A stretch of 64,000 bases of DNA from Actinomycetes bacterium (GTDB lineage: Bacteria; Actinomycetota; Acidimicrobiia; Acidimicrobiales; RAAP-2): the NCBI GenBank assembly GCA_021793515.1, contig JAJYSP010000009.1:1-64000 (forward strand), read 5' to 3'. The translations under genes were made by a program, and so were the position numbers. The notes beneath the pieces are model-generated. The model did no database searches, was not told the DNA's origin, and was given only the letters and a program-made list of their open reading frames with translations. Positions 50,320-59,256 of this stretch are shown here, piece by piece (the first letter of the stretch is position 1; each line of letters starts with the position of its first letter).

Positions 50320-51264
50320 ATGCACGCCGCCGTACTCATCGATGGACGCCTCGAGGTCCAGCAACGACCGACGCCCGAGCCCGGACCCGGCGACGTCGTG
50401 GTCGCCGTCACCGGCGCCGGCGTCAACGCAGCCGACCTGATGCAACGACGTGGTCACTACCCCGCGCCACCGGGCTGGCCCGCCGATATCCCGGGTCTCG
50501 AACTCGCTGGTGTGGTCACCGCGGTCGGTGACGGCGTCGACGTCGAGCTCATCGGACGTCGCGTCTGTGCGATCGTGGGCGGCGGTGCACAGGCGACGCA
50601 CTGCGTCGTGCCGAGCGAACACCTGGTCGCCGTCGCGGACTCGATAGACCTCACCGTTGCGGGCGGTTTCCCGGAGGCGTTCGTGACCGCCCACGACGCC
50701 CTGGTCACCCAGGGCGTCGTGGGCGCCGGCGACCGGGTCCTCATCTCTGGTGCCTCGGGCGGGGTCGGCTCGGCCGCCGTCCAGATCGCGGCGCGACGCG
50801 GTGCCCACGTCATCGCCGTGACCCGCACGACCCAGTTCCACGACCGACTCCGCGAACTCGGCGCGTCTGAAACCATCACTATCGATCAGGTGGCAACCCT
50901 CGACCCGGTCAATGTCATCATCGAACTCGTGGGCGCAGCGCACCTGCAACAGGCGCTGGACGTGCTCGCCGCGAGGGCCCGCGTGGTCGTCATCGGCGTG
51001 GGAGGCGGCGGACACGTCGAATTGGACCTGCTCAGCGTGATGAACCGCCGCGCCACGATCACCGGATCGACGTTGCGTTCCCGTAGCCGCGACGAGAAAG
51101 CCCTCGTGATCCAACGCGCGAGTGCCGACCTGCTCGACGACTGGGCGAGCGGGCGGCTCCAGGTCCCGGTCGCACGCGTCGTCGACTTCGCCGATATCGC
51201 CGAGGCCTACGACTACTTCGCCGAGCCCGGGAAGTTCGGCAAGGTCCTGGTGCGCATCTCGTGA
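50320..51264 (+). CDS. NAD(P)H:quinone oxidoreductase-like MDR protein
   Basis: A 314-residue zinc-free medium-chain dehydrogenase. VTGAGVNAADLMQRRGHYPAPP (about residues 28-49) and IPGLELAGVV are the catalytic-domain landmarks, and VLISGASGGVGSAAVQIAARRG (about 140) is the NADPH-binding loop. The zinc-binding cysteines are missing, as in quinone oxidoreductase (QOR). The C-terminal QVPVARVVDFADIAEAYDYF is also typical. The start codon is ATG. It overlaps the small DUF5522 gene by four bases. Confidence 0.9.
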   Translation: MHAAVLIDGRLEVQQRPTPEPGPGDVVVAVTGAGVNAADLMQRRGHYPAPPGWPADIPGLELAGVVTAVGDGVDVELIGRRVCAIVGGGAQATHCVVPSEHLVAVADSIDLTVAGGFPEAFVTAHDALVTQGVVGAGDRVLISGASGGVGSAAVQIAARRGAHVIAVTRTTQFHDRLRELGASETITIDQVATLDPVNVIIELVGAAHLQQALDVLAARARVVVIGVGGGGHVELDLLSVMNRRATITGSTLRSRSRDEKALVIQRASADLLDDWASGRLQVPVARVVDFADIAEAYDYFAEPGKFGKVLVRIS

Positions 51265-51500
51265 CCACGTGGCGAGTCGGGGAGCCGGTTCCCCGGCCCC
51301 ACCCCTCGCGATGCGACCCCAATCGATCCGACTACACAGCGATCATCGCCGCCCACGAGCACGCGGTGAGGACAGAGGCGCCGACATACCTCGACCCAGC
51401 GACGGGCTTCATCGTGCTCACCGTGGTGACGCTGGCGCGTCGGGGACAGTGCTGTGACAGCGGCTGTCGACACTGCCCCTACCTCGAGTCCACGTCGTAA
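51261..51500 (+). CDS. Small Cys-rich DUF5522-type protein
   Basis: A 79-residue protein. The C-terminal cysteine cluster GQCCDSGCRHCPYLE is the recognisable feature of DUF5522 proteins, probably a metal site. The middle has PATGFIVLTVVTLARRG. Its GTG overlaps the stop of the quinone oxidoreductase (GTGA), so they are co-translated. Function unknown; it may be an accessory to the redox enzyme. Confidence 0.75.
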   Translation: MTTWRVGEPVPRPHPSRCDPNRSDYTAIIAAHEHAVRTEAPTYLDPATGFIVLTVVTLARRGQCCDSGCRHCPYLESTS

Positions 51501-51506
51501 CGGAGC

Positions 51507-51543
51507 GAGCCGCCACTACCCGCGAGGCGGGTAGTGGCGGCTC
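51507..51543. terminator. 37-bp perfect hairpin between convergent genes
   Basis: Arms GAGCCGCCACTACCCGC and GCGGGTAGTGGCGGCTC pair over 17 bases around a GAG loop. It lies between the DUF5522 gene (plus) and ald (minus) and can serve both. No T-run follows on either strand. Confidence 0.75.
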
Positions 51544-51559
51544 GAACCGTAGCTTCGAC

Positions 51560-52678
51560 CTACAGCAGGTCGCGCAGCGGCGTGTAGTCGATGCCGTGGG
51601 CTTCGGCCACGGGGCCATAGGTGACCGCACCGTTCACGGTGTTGACGCCTTCGGCCAGCGCGTCATCGGCCAGGACCGCCTCGCGCCACCCGTGGTGGGC
51701 CAGTTCCATCGCGTAGGGCAAGGTCGCGTTCGCGAGCGCGGCGGTGGAGGTGTTGGGCACCGCACCGGGCATGTTCGCCACGCAGTAGAAGATCGAGCCG
51801 TTCACCTCGAAGACCGGGTCAGAGTGGGTGGTCGGGTGGGTCGCCTCGAAGCAGCCGCCCTGGTCCACCGAGATGTCCACGAGGACCGAACCCTCGCGCA
51901 TCCTCGCCACCAGGTCGTTGCTCACCAACTTGGGCGCCTTGGCGCCCACGACGAGTACCGCACCAATGACGATGTCCGCGCCGATGCACGCCTCTTCCAG
52001 GCTCAACGTCGACGAAGCGATCGTCTCGAGGCGTCCGTCGAAGTGATGGTCGATCTGACGCAACCGGTCGAGGTTACGGTCGAGGATTTTGACGTTCGCG
52101 TGCAGGCCGACCGCGAGCGTCGCGGCCGCGAGCCCCGCGACACCGGCACCGATCACGACGACGTTCACCGGCGCGACGCCGGGGACACCACTGATCAGTG
52201 AGCCGTGGCCGCCGCCGGGTCGCATGAGGTGGTGGGCACCCATCAGCGGCGCCATCCGCCCGGCGACCTCGCTCATCGGCGTGAGCAGAGGCAGCGAGTT
52301 GTCGCGAAGCCGAACTGTCTCGTAGGCGATGGCGACGTTGTTCGCCGCCACGAGGGCGTCGGTGCACTCACGTGAGGCGGCCAGGTGCAGGTAGGTGAAG
52401 AGGACCTGGTTCTTGTGGGCGGCTAGCCGCGGGTACTCCGCCGCGATCGGCTCCTTGACCTTCATGATCATGTCGCTGTCGGCCCAGACATCGTCGACGT
52501 CGTCGACGATGGTGGCGCCGTTCGCGACGTAGTCCGCGTCGCTGATCGACGAACCTACGCCCGCGCCGCGCTCGATGAGCACCTGATGACCCGCGCCAGT
52601 GAGCTCACGAGCACCCGCCGGGGTGAGTGCCACGCGGTTCTCGTCGGTCTTGATTTCCTTCGGTACGCCTATTTTCAT
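51560..52678 (-). CDS. ald: Alanine dehydrogenase
   Basis: Interconverts L-alanine with pyruvate and ammonia using NAD. The 372-residue protein has MKIGVPKEIKTDENRVALTP at the start, the substrate His in TYLHLAASRECTDAL (about residue 96), and the nucleotide loop VVIGAGVAGLAAATLAVGLH (about 170). Length matches the family (about 371). The second Met (52678) is chosen because AGGA is at a usable distance. It lies 46 bases downstream of potC on the same strand, so it may belong to the polyamine operon. Confidence 0.95.
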   Translation of the reverse strand: MKIGVPKEIKTDENRVALTPAGARELTGAGHQVLIERGAGVGSSISDADYVANGATIVDDVDDVWADSDMIMKVKEPIAAEYPRLAAHKNQVLFTYLHLAASRECTDALVAANNVAIAYETVRLRDNSLPLLTPMSEVAGRMAPLMGAHHLMRPGGGHGSLISGVPGVAPVNVVVIGAGVAGLAAATLAVGLHANVKILDRNLDRLRQIDHHFDGRLETIASSTLSLEEACIGADIVIGAVLVVGAKAPKLVSNDLVARMREGSVLVDISVDQGGCFEATHPTTHSDPVFEVNGSIFYCVANMPGAVPNTSTAALANATLPYAMELAHHGWREAVLADDALAEGVNTVNGAVTYGPVAEAHGIDYTPLRDLL

Positions 52679-52724
52679 GAACTTCATCCTAATTTGCCGA
52701 TTGCGGTGCCCTCGTTGGCTCCGA

Positions 52725-53576
52725 CTACGCCTTCTTACGCGCGAGCACGATGCTCAGGATCGCAAAACCGATCCCGACCGTGAAGATCGCGGTTCCAAAG
52801 ACGAACACTTGTGGCGGGATACCTACGCGGGTCGCACCGTACACCCAGACGGGGAACGGCACGCTCGTGCCACTGAGGAAGTTCGACGTCACGAAGTCGT
52901 CGATCGAGATCGCGAAGGCCATCAGTGCTCCGGCGAGCACACCGGGCATGATCAATGGCAGCGTCACGCGCGTGAAGGTCACCGCGGGGGTTGCGCCGAG
53001 GTCGTACGCGGCCTCCTCGAGCGCGGTGTCGAACCCCGCGAGCCGGGCGCGCACGGTGACCGTGACGTAGGCGATCGAGAACATCACGTGGGCGAGCACG
53101 AGGGTGAGGAAACCACGACCGATGTTGAACGTGACGAACAGCCCAAGCAGTGACGCACCCATGACGATCTCGGGGGCGGCGATGTTCAAGAAGATCACCT
53201 GCTCGAAGGCACCCTTGCCCCGGAACCGGGGTGGACGGTAACGCACGAGCGCGATGGCAAGCATCGTGCCGAGCACCGTGGCGATGAGCGTACTCACGAG
53301 TGCGAGACGAATCGAGAGCCAGAACGAGGCGGTGAGGCCGGGCACGTTGCTCCACTGGTGGTACCACTGCGAGGTGAACCCATTCCAGGAGAAGCTGACC
53401 AACTGCATGCTGCCGATCGTCTTGTTGAAGCTGTAGAAGATCATGACGATGATCGGGAATACCAGGTACGCGATGACGAGCCACGAGTAGGTCGGCAGTA
53501 CGAACTTGGTCCATCGCCGCCGCTTGGTGGCCGACGCCTCGGGCGTCGAGGTGGATGGTTGGGCGAGCAACGTCAT
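52725..53576 (-). CDS. potC: Polyamine ABC transporter permease (PotC-like)
   Basis: A 283-residue inner-membrane subunit with six predicted helices, the first at about residues 27-48. The EAA loop that docks on the ATPase is EEAAYDLGATPAVTFTRVTL (about 190-210). The overall order and MIFYSFNK-type start match PotC/YdcV. A four-base overlap with potB (ATGA) makes the two permeases co-translated. Confidence 0.92.
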   Translation of the reverse strand: MTLLAQPSTSTPEASATKRRRWTKFVLPTYSWLVIAYLVFPIIVMIFYSFNKTIGSMQLVSFSWNGFTSQWYHQWSNVPGLTASFWLSIRLALVSTLIATVLGTMLAIALVRYRPPRFRGKGAFEQVIFLNIAAPEIVMGASLLGLFVTFNIGRGFLTLVLAHVMFSIAYVTVTVRARLAGFDTALEEAAYDLGATPAVTFTRVTLPLIMPGVLAGALMAFAISIDDFVTSNFLSGTSVPFPVWVYGATRVGIPPQVFVFGTAIFTVGIGFAILSIVLARKKA

Positions 53577-54484
53577 AGGTACTGCTCGATCGTTCGCGAG
53601 CCCAGGAGGCGGGCGTAGAGGAAGATACCGAGCAGGGCCACCACGAGCAGGATCGCCGACAGTGACGCCCCACCGGCGTAGTCCAACGTCACGAGGAACT
53701 GGTTCTGGATGACCGTCCCGATCATGGTGTTGGACGTTCCACCGAGGATCTCCTGATTGACGTAGTCACCGAACATCGGGATGAACGTGAGGAGGAAGGC
53801 CGCGAAGATGCCGGGCACGGTGAGGGGCATGATGACCTTCATGAAACCCACGCGCTTGGTCGCGTACAGGTCGTAGGCGGCCTCGAGCACCCGTCGGTCG
53901 ATCCGTTCCAATGCCACGTAGAGCGGCAACGCCGTAAAAGGCAGGTAGTTGTAGGCCAGCCCCGCCATGACCGCGTAGCTCGTGCCCAGGATGTGGAAGC
54001 CCTGGGGTAACAGGTGGATGTGCTTCAGCGCTCCGAGGACCACGCCATTGTTGGCGAGTACGAACTCCCAAACGATGGTACGGATGACGAAGGAGACGAA
54101 GAAGGGCACGAGCAGCATCAGCAGGAAGAAGTTCTTGCGACGCCCGCCGTAGAAGGCGATCCAGTACGCGATCGGGAACGAGATGATCAAGTCCACGATG
54201 GTGGCCGCGGCGGCGAAGTAGAGACTGGTGATGAACTCCTGGTGGTACAGGCTGACCTCGCTCGAGAACTCGCCCCAGTGCCAGGCCATCACGCACGCCC
54301 CCGTCGAGGGGCTGCAGGTCTTGAGCGACAGCGAGAGCATCAACAGCAGCGGCACGAGGAACAACAACAGGAGCCACAGGCCCGACGGCAGGCTGAGTAG
54401 GTAGGGCGCTAGCGCCCTACCTACTCGCCGCTTGCGTCGTGGTGCTACGCCCCCTGGATGATCGGGAGGAACAAGTTGTTCCAC
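53573..54484 (-). CDS. potB: Polyamine ABC transporter permease (PotB-like)
   Basis: A 303-residue permease with six predicted helices, the first at about residues 28-50. The EAA loop is LEAAYDLYATKRVGFMKVIM (about 195-214). The GTG at 54484 has AGAGGAG eight bases before it and lies 40 bases inside the end of potD; no ATG, GTG or TTG occurs between the potD stop and the first helix. A 32-bp perfect palindrome falls within codons 20-30 of this gene. Confidence 0.9.
   Translation of the reverse strand: MEQLVPPDHPGGVAPRRKRRVGRALAPYLLSLPSGLWLLLLFLVPLLLMLSLSLKTCSPSTGACVMAWHWGEFSSEVSLYHQEFITSLYFAAAATIVDLIISFPIAYWIAFYGGRRKNFFLLMLLVPFFVSFVIRTIVWEFVLANNGVVLGALKHIHLLPQGFHILGTSYAVMAGLAYNYLPFTALPLYVALERIDRRVLEAAYDLYATKRVGFMKVIMPLTVPGIFAAFLLTFIPMFGDYVNQEILGGTSNTMIGTVIQNQFLVTLDYAGGASLSAILLVVALLGIFLYARLLGSRTIEQYL
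54396..54427. promoter_or_regulatory. 32-bp perfect palindrome inside potB, just after the potD stop
   Basis: GAGTAGGTAGGGCGCT followed by its exact reverse complement. It lies 18 bases after the potD stop codon on the minus strand and inside the first codons of potB. A stem here would protect the potD 3' end or limit permease expression, as hairpins between binding-protein and permease genes do elsewhere. Confidence 0.75.
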
Positions 54485-55746
54485 GCGTTGATCTCCTCTT
54501 GATTCTTAAACGGGTAGTAGTTCTTGGACAGCTTGACGCGCTCGGGCGTCGGGAAGACGGACGGTGAGTCGGCCGTGACCGACGTCGCCAGTCCGATCGA
54601 CGGCTTCATCGCCTTCAGCGCGGCCGCGTCCCAGCCCGTCGGGTGTAGCAGTTGCTGCTTGGCCGAGGGAACCGGGCAGATGTAGTCGTTGTAGTACTCC
54701 ACGACGGCCTGGGTCATCGGGCTGTAGTAAAAGTCCATCAACTCCATGGCGTCGAGCGGGTTCTGGGCGTAGAGCGGGATCGCCATGTTGTCCGTCCAGA
54801 GCATCAGCCCCTCCTTGGGCGCCATCAGCACCAGGTCCTTGTACTTGCTGTTCAGGTTGGCCTGGAAGATGTCGCCGGAGTAGCACTGGGAGACGACGGT
54901 GTCGCCGTTCTTCAGGTGTTGGATGTAGCTCTGGTCGTAGTAGGCGGCCACCAGGCCGTCACTGCGCTGCTGCTGAAGCTTCTTGGCGGCCTTGGCCCAG
55001 TCCTTCTCGGTCGAGCTGAACGGCTCGACACCGATCGCGAGCAGGCCCGCGCTGCCCAACTCGAAGGGGTCGGACAACATGCCGATCTTGCCCGCGTACT
55101 TCTTGTCGAACAGGATCTGGATGCTGTCACCCGGATCCTTCACGTGCTTGGCGTTGTAGGCGACCGAGGTCCAACCCGACTGCCACGCCATGGTGTACTT
55201 GTTGCCCGGGTCCCACGAGGGGCTCTTCACGAGCGGTCCGGCGTACTTGTTGAAGTTCGTCATCAACTTGTGATCGAGCGGAATGAGCCAGCCGTTCTGC
55301 ATGAGATAGCCGAGTTCGGGGTTGTTGTTGGTCATCACGACGATGTCGTAGCCGGTCGACTGGCCCGCGGCGAGCGATGGGCGAATCTTGGCGTAGAACG
55401 ACGCGTTGTCCTGGATGACCTCGTAGTAGTTCACCTTGATCTTGGTCATCTGGGTGAAGTGTTGGAGTGACAGGTGCTTGCCGTTCAGGACGTCAATGTA
55501 GAGCGGCCAGTTCGCGAAGTTGACGGTGTGATGCAACTTCTGCTTCGACCACCACTTGGCGGTCCCTACGTTCTTGTTCGGCAGCGCCGTCGCACCCGCA
55601 CCGCTCGAGAGCAACAACGACGCCCCCGCGCCAGCTCCGGCGGCCTTCATCAGGCCACGGCGCGATATGCGCTGCTCGGTCATGCCACGCCAGAACGACG
55701 GGTCGATCCCGCCATCCTGGCTAAACACATTGAATTCCTCTGACAT
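54445..55746 (-). CDS. potD: Polyamine ABC transporter substrate-binding protein (PotD-like)
   Basis: A 433-residue extracellular solute-binding protein. A twin-arginine signal is seen at residues 28-50 (ISRRGLMKAAGAGAGASLLL), so it is probably exported folded by Tat. The mature part starts like PotD/PotF: NFANWPLYIDV near residue 78, YDIVVMTNNNPE near 125, and LWTDNMAIPLYAQNPLDAME near 310. No lipobox Cys follows the signal. It lies directly after potA and before potB. Confidence 0.9.
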   Translation of the reverse strand: MSEEFNVFSQDGGIDPSFWRGMTEQRISRRGLMKAAGAGAGASLLLSSGAGATALPNKNVGTAKWWSKQKLHHTVNFANWPLYIDVLNGKHLSLQHFTQMTKIKVNYYEVIQDNASFYAKIRPSLAAGQSTGYDIVVMTNNNPELGYLMQNGWLIPLDHKLMTNFNKYAGPLVKSPSWDPGNKYTMAWQSGWTSVAYNAKHVKDPGDSIQILFDKKYAGKIGMLSDPFELGSAGLLAIGVEPFSSTEKDWAKAAKKLQQQRSDGLVAAYYDQSYIQHLKNGDTVVSQCYSGDIFQANLNSKYKDLVLMAPKEGLMLWTDNMAIPLYAQNPLDAMELMDFYYSPMTQAVVEYYNDYICPVPSAKQQLLHPTGWDAAALKAMKPSIGLATSVTADSPSVFPTPERVKLSKNYYPFKNQEEINAWNNLFLPIIQGA

Positions 55747-55748
55747 GG

Positions 55749-56966
55749 TTAGTCCCCCTCTGTTTCATTGATTTCTACGGTTGTAGGTAGTGGTTTGACG
55801 GTAAAGGTGTGCTCCTCGGGCCAGTTGAGGATGACCTCGTCGCCGCTACGCGGCGCCAGCTGGTTGCCAATGTTCTGGGCGTAAACGGTCACCTCGACCC
55901 CGAGGGTCGTCTCGACGATGTACTGGTTACCCACCCCGGTGAACGTGGAGACGCGCACCCGCCCCCCGATCGCGTTGTGGCCCGGCTGGACGACCGTGCC
56001 GGCCGGAAATATCCCGATCTTCTCGGGTCGAACACCAACTTTGACCGCCGTGCTCCCACCGAGGTCGGGCACGTGGTCCGTGGGCACGACGATGGTCCCT
56101 CCGCCGTCGATGGCGATCGTGGTGCGCGCGCCCGACGTCGAGACGATCGAGCCTGCGAGCAGGTTGGACGCTCCGAGGAACGATGCCACGAACTCGGTCG
56201 TGGGACTGTCGTAGACGTCCTTCGGCGAGCCCATCCCCTCGATCCGACCGTGCCACATGACCGCGAGACGGTCCGACATGGTCATCGCTTCTTCCTGGTC
56301 GTGGGTGACGTAGAGGAAGGTGATGCCGACTTGGGTCTGAATGCGCTTCAACTCGATCTGCATCTGGCGGCGCAACTTCGCATCGAGCGCCGACATCGGT
56401 TCGTCGAGCAGGAGCAGTTTGGGCTGGTTCACGAGTGCGCGGGCTAGGGCAACGCGCTGCTGTTGACCACCCGAGAGTTGGGAGGACTGACGCTTCTCGT
56501 AGTTCGGCAGGTCGACGATGTCGAGCATCTCGCCCACGCGCCGCTTGATCTCGTGCTTCTCGATCTTTTGGCGTCGGAGCCCAAAGGCGACGTTCTCAAA
56601 GACGTTGAGGTGCGGAAACAGGGCGTAGGACTGAAAGACGGTGTTCACGTCACGTCGATACGGCGGCAAGTTGGTGACGTCCTGGCCACCGAGCAGGATC
56701 CGGCCTTTGGTGGGATCCTCGAACCCGCCGAGCATTCGCAGCGACGTCGTCTTGCCACACCCCGACGGTCCGAGCAGGCTGAAGAACTCCCCCGCCTCGA
56801 CGCGAAGGTTGAGGTCGTCCACGGCGTTCGCGTCATTGAAGGTCTTGGTGACGTTGATGAACTCGACGTCGGCCGACTCCAGGTTGGCGATCTTGGCCGA
56901 TCGGCCCAACGAGCGCACGCCTCGCGGTGCCTTCGACTCGGTGTCCTTCGTCGCCCCAATGCTCAT
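55749..56966 (-). CDS. potA: Polyamine ABC transporter ATP-binding protein (PotA-like)
   Basis: A 405-residue ATPase energising spermidine/putrescine uptake. Walker A is LLGPSGCGKTTSLRMLGG (about residue 70), then the Q-loop in VNTVFQSYALFPHLNVFENV, the signature QLSGGQQQRVALARAL (about 168), Walker B LLLLDEPMSALD and the switch His in TFLYVTHDQEEA. The C-terminal 130 residues form a TOBE domain that senses regulators and substrate. ATG 56966 is preferred over an upstream start because GGGGGG precedes it. It leads potD-potB-potC-ald. Confidence 0.93.
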   Translation of the reverse strand: MSIGATKDTESKAPRGVRSLGRSAKIANLESADVEFINVTKTFNDANAVDDLNLRVEAGEFFSLLGPSGCGKTTSLRMLGGFEDPTKGRILLGGQDVTNLPPYRRDVNTVFQSYALFPHLNVFENVAFGLRRQKIEKHEIKRRVGEMLDIVDLPNYEKRQSSQLSGGQQQRVALARALVNQPKLLLLDEPMSALDAKLRRQMQIELKRIQTQVGITFLYVTHDQEEAMTMSDRLAVMWHGRIEGMGSPKDVYDSPTTEFVASFLGASNLLAGSIVSTSGARTTIAIDGGGTIVVPTDHVPDLGGSTAVKVGVRPEKIGIFPAGTVVQPGHNAIGGRVRVSTFTGVGNQYIVETTLGVEVTVYAQNIGNQLAPRSGDEVILNWPEEHTFTVKPLPTTVEINETEGD

Positions 56967-57062
56967 GTACTGCCCCCCATCTGCACTCCACGTGGCCGAA
57001 GCCACTTCCCCCCTCGCCACGACCGCTTTGTCATGGAGCAGGCCTATCACCCCGTTGCCACG

Positions 57063-57090
57063 CCGTCAGTTCAGCATCGTGAACTGACGG
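57063..57090 (-). terminator. Hairpin after the aldehyde dehydrogenase gene
   Basis: CCGTCAGTTCA and TGAACTGACGG form an 11-base-pair stem around a six-base loop immediately after the stop codon. There is no T-run, so it may be a weak terminator or mRNA end. It separates the dehydrogenase gene from the potA promoter region. Confidence 0.6.
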
Positions 57091-58518
57091 TTACATCTCG
57101 ATGTTGTGCATCACGTGCTTGACGCGCGTGTAGTCCTCGAAGCCGTAGACCGACAAGTCCTTGCCGTAGCCCGAGCTCTTGAAGCCGCCGTGGGGCATCT
57201 CCGCGACGAGCGGGATGTGCGTGTTGACCCACACGCAGCCGAAGTCGAGGTCGCGTGTGAAACGCATCGCGCGACCGTGGTTCGAGGTCCACACCGAGGA
57301 CGCGAGACCGTAGTCGACCCCGTTCGCGTAGGCCAGGGCTTCGGCGTCGTCGTTGAACTTCTGCACGGTGATAACTGGTCCGAAGATCTCGTTCTGGATC
57401 ATCTCGTCGTCCTGGAGCAGACCAGCCACCACGGTCGGGGCGACGAAGAACCCTTCGTCGCCGACCTGGGAGCCACCGGCCGCGACCGAGGCGTGACTCG
57501 GCACCCGCTCGAGAAAGCCCGTGACCCGCGCCAGTTGATTGACGTTGTTCACCGGCCCGAAGAGCGCGTCGGCGTTGTCAGGATTGCCGATCACGGTGTG
57601 CTTGGCCTGCTCGGCCAGCGCGTCAACGAAGTCGCCGTAGACCTTGGAGGCGACGAGCACGCGGGTGGCCGCCGTGCAGTCCTGACCGGCGTTGAAGTAG
57701 CCCGCGATGGCGATGCCCTCGACCGCCGCGGCCAGGTCCACATCGTCAAAGACGATCACCGGTGCCTTGCCACCGAGCTCGAGGTGCACACGCTTGAGCG
57801 TCTTAGACGCGGTCGAGGCGACCTCCATGCCCGCGCGCACTGAGCCGGTCACCGACACCATCGCCGGCGTCCGGTGCTCGACGAGTGCACGACCAGTGTC
57901 GCGGTCACCGCAAACCACGTTGAAGACGCCCTCGGGCAAGACCTCGGCCATCAACTGGGCCATGTACAGCGTCGACGCCGGTGTCGAGTCGCCCGGCTTC
58001 AACACCATCGTGTTGCCCGCGGCGATCGCCGGCGCCCACTTCCACACCGCCATCATCATCGGGTAGTTCCACGGCGTCACCGCTCCGCACACGCCGATGG
58101 GCTCACGACGGATGTAGCTCGTCATGCCCTCCATGTACTCGGTGGCGCCCCGACCCTCGAGCAGGCGAGCCGCCCCCGCAAAGAAGCGGATCTGATCCAG
58201 CATGGGCGGCACCTCTTCGCTGTGGGTCAGCGAGAGGATCTTGCCGGTGTTCTCCGACTCGATGGCCACGAGCTCGTCGGCGTGTTGCTCGAGCACATCA
58301 GCGATCTTGAGCAACGCCAGGCTGCGCTGGCTTGGCGTGGTGCGACGCCACGACTCGAAGGCCTTGGCCGCGACCGTGACCGCGAGGTCGACGTCCTCGG
58401 CGCTCGAAACCGGCATCTCCGCGAAGGGCTGTCCCGTCGCGGGATTGAAGACCTCGGCGTACTTCGCGCTCTTCGGCGCAACGTAGTCGCCCCCGATGAA
58501 ATTTGCCAGACGTCGCAT
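57091..58518 (-). CDS. Aldehyde dehydrogenase, probable aminobutyraldehyde dehydrogenase
   Basis: A 475-residue NAD-dependent aldehyde dehydrogenase. AVTPWNYPMMMAVWKWAPAI (about residue 144), the cofactor loop VSVTGSVRAGMEVAST, the catalytic Glu in VHLELGGKAPVI (about 245) and Cys in YFNAGQDCTAATR (about 280) are in place. The WNYP/AGQDC pattern matches the gamma-aminobutyraldehyde/betaine aldehyde group (PatD/KauB/PuuC types), and the surrounding polyamine genes favour 4-aminobutanal. ATG 58518 is used because AGGAGG is well placed before it. Confidence 0.88.
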   Translation of the reverse strand: MRRLANFIGGDYVAPKSAKYAEVFNPATGQPFAEMPVSSAEDVDLAVTVAAKAFESWRRTTPSQRSLALLKIADVLEQHADELVAIESENTGKILSLTHSEEVPPMLDQIRFFAGAARLLEGRGATEYMEGMTSYIRREPIGVCGAVTPWNYPMMMAVWKWAPAIAAGNTMVLKPGDSTPASTLYMAQLMAEVLPEGVFNVVCGDRDTGRALVEHRTPAMVSVTGSVRAGMEVASTASKTLKRVHLELGGKAPVIVFDDVDLAAAVEGIAIAGYFNAGQDCTAATRVLVASKVYGDFVDALAEQAKHTVIGNPDNADALFGPVNNVNQLARVTGFLERVPSHASVAAGGSQVGDEGFFVAPTVVAGLLQDDEMIQNEIFGPVITVQKFNDDAEALAYANGVDYGLASSVWTSNHGRAMRFTRDLDFGCVWVNTHIPLVAEMPHGGFKSSGYGKDLSVYGFEDYTRVKHVMHNIEM

Positions 58519-58608
58519 TCCCACCCCTCCTAAATCGGTTGCCTACCTCGCAACACAAGAGACACTCTGCCAGATTGTGCGGCCACGCGCAAGGTCATTT
58601 GTAAGAAA

Positions 58609-58651
58609 TAAGTCACGACTTAGCACTTTCACGACGCATTCCGTCGGAATG
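58609..58651. promoter_or_regulatory. Two palindromes in the aldDH-lrp intergenic region
   Basis: TAAGTC-AC-GACTTA (58609-58622) and CATTCC-GTC-GGAATG (58637-58651) are perfect inverted repeats in the 198-base gap between the aldehyde dehydrogenase and the Lrp-family gene. The second ends seven bases before TATACT (58658-58663), a likely -10 for lrp, so it overlaps the -35 region. These are candidate operators for the Lrp-type regulator on one or both promoters. Confidence 0.6.
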
Positions 58652-58716
58652 TGTGCATATACTGTACGTATCCGCAGTCCAACTACCGATTCGGTGGGGT
58701 GGATGGGGAGCAACCA

Positions 58717-59256
58717 ATGCCAGCAACTTCTCCAAAGCGACAGACCGCCAAGAACGTGAGGAAGGCATCAGTCGCCGACCACGCGCGCCTTGAGGTGGTC
58801 TCGACGGCGAATGGTCTGGACGACATCGATCGTCAGATCATCAGCCATCTGCAGGAGGACGGACGACGCGCCTACGGCACGATCGCCAGCGAGGTCGGAC
58901 TCTCCGAAGCCGGCGTGCGCCGACGGGTTCAGCGACTGCGCGATATGGGCGTCATGCAGATCGTGGCCATCACCGACCCGTTGCAGCTTGGTTACGGTCG
59001 CGAGGCTCTGGTGGGCATCAGGGTGCACGGTGACGTGCGACTGGTCGCTGATCGGGTCGCCGCGATTGACGAGGCCAACTACGTGGTTATGACCGCGGGC
59101 AGTTTCGACATCATCGCCGAGGTCATCGCTGTTGATGACGCGGCCTTGGTGCATCTGCTCAACGACGCCATTCGGAGCATCCCTGGGGTGACCGAAGTCG
59201 AGACATTTCTGTATTTGAAACTATCAAAGCAGACCTACACATGGGGGACGAAGTGA
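58717..59256 (+). CDS. Lrp/AsnC-family transcriptional regulator
   Basis: A 179-residue regulator. The helix-turn-helix is GLDDIDRQIISHLQEDGRRA followed by YGTIASEVGLSEAGVRRRVQRL (about residues 33-75). The C-terminal ACT-like RAM domain (about 90-170) binds the amine or amino-acid signal. GGGGAG lies seven bases before the ATG at 58717; an upstream Met has no such site. It overlaps the aminotransferase start and faces the dehydrogenase and pot genes, so it is the likely local controller of polyamine use. Confidence 0.92.
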   Translation: MPATSPKRQTAKNVRKASVADHARLEVVSTANGLDDIDRQIISHLQEDGRRAYGTIASEVGLSEAGVRRRVQRLRDMGVMQIVAITDPLQLGYGREALVGIRVHGDVRLVADRVAAIDEANYVVMTAGSFDIIAEVIAVDDAALVHLLNDAIRSIPGVTEVETFLYLKLSKQTYTWGTK

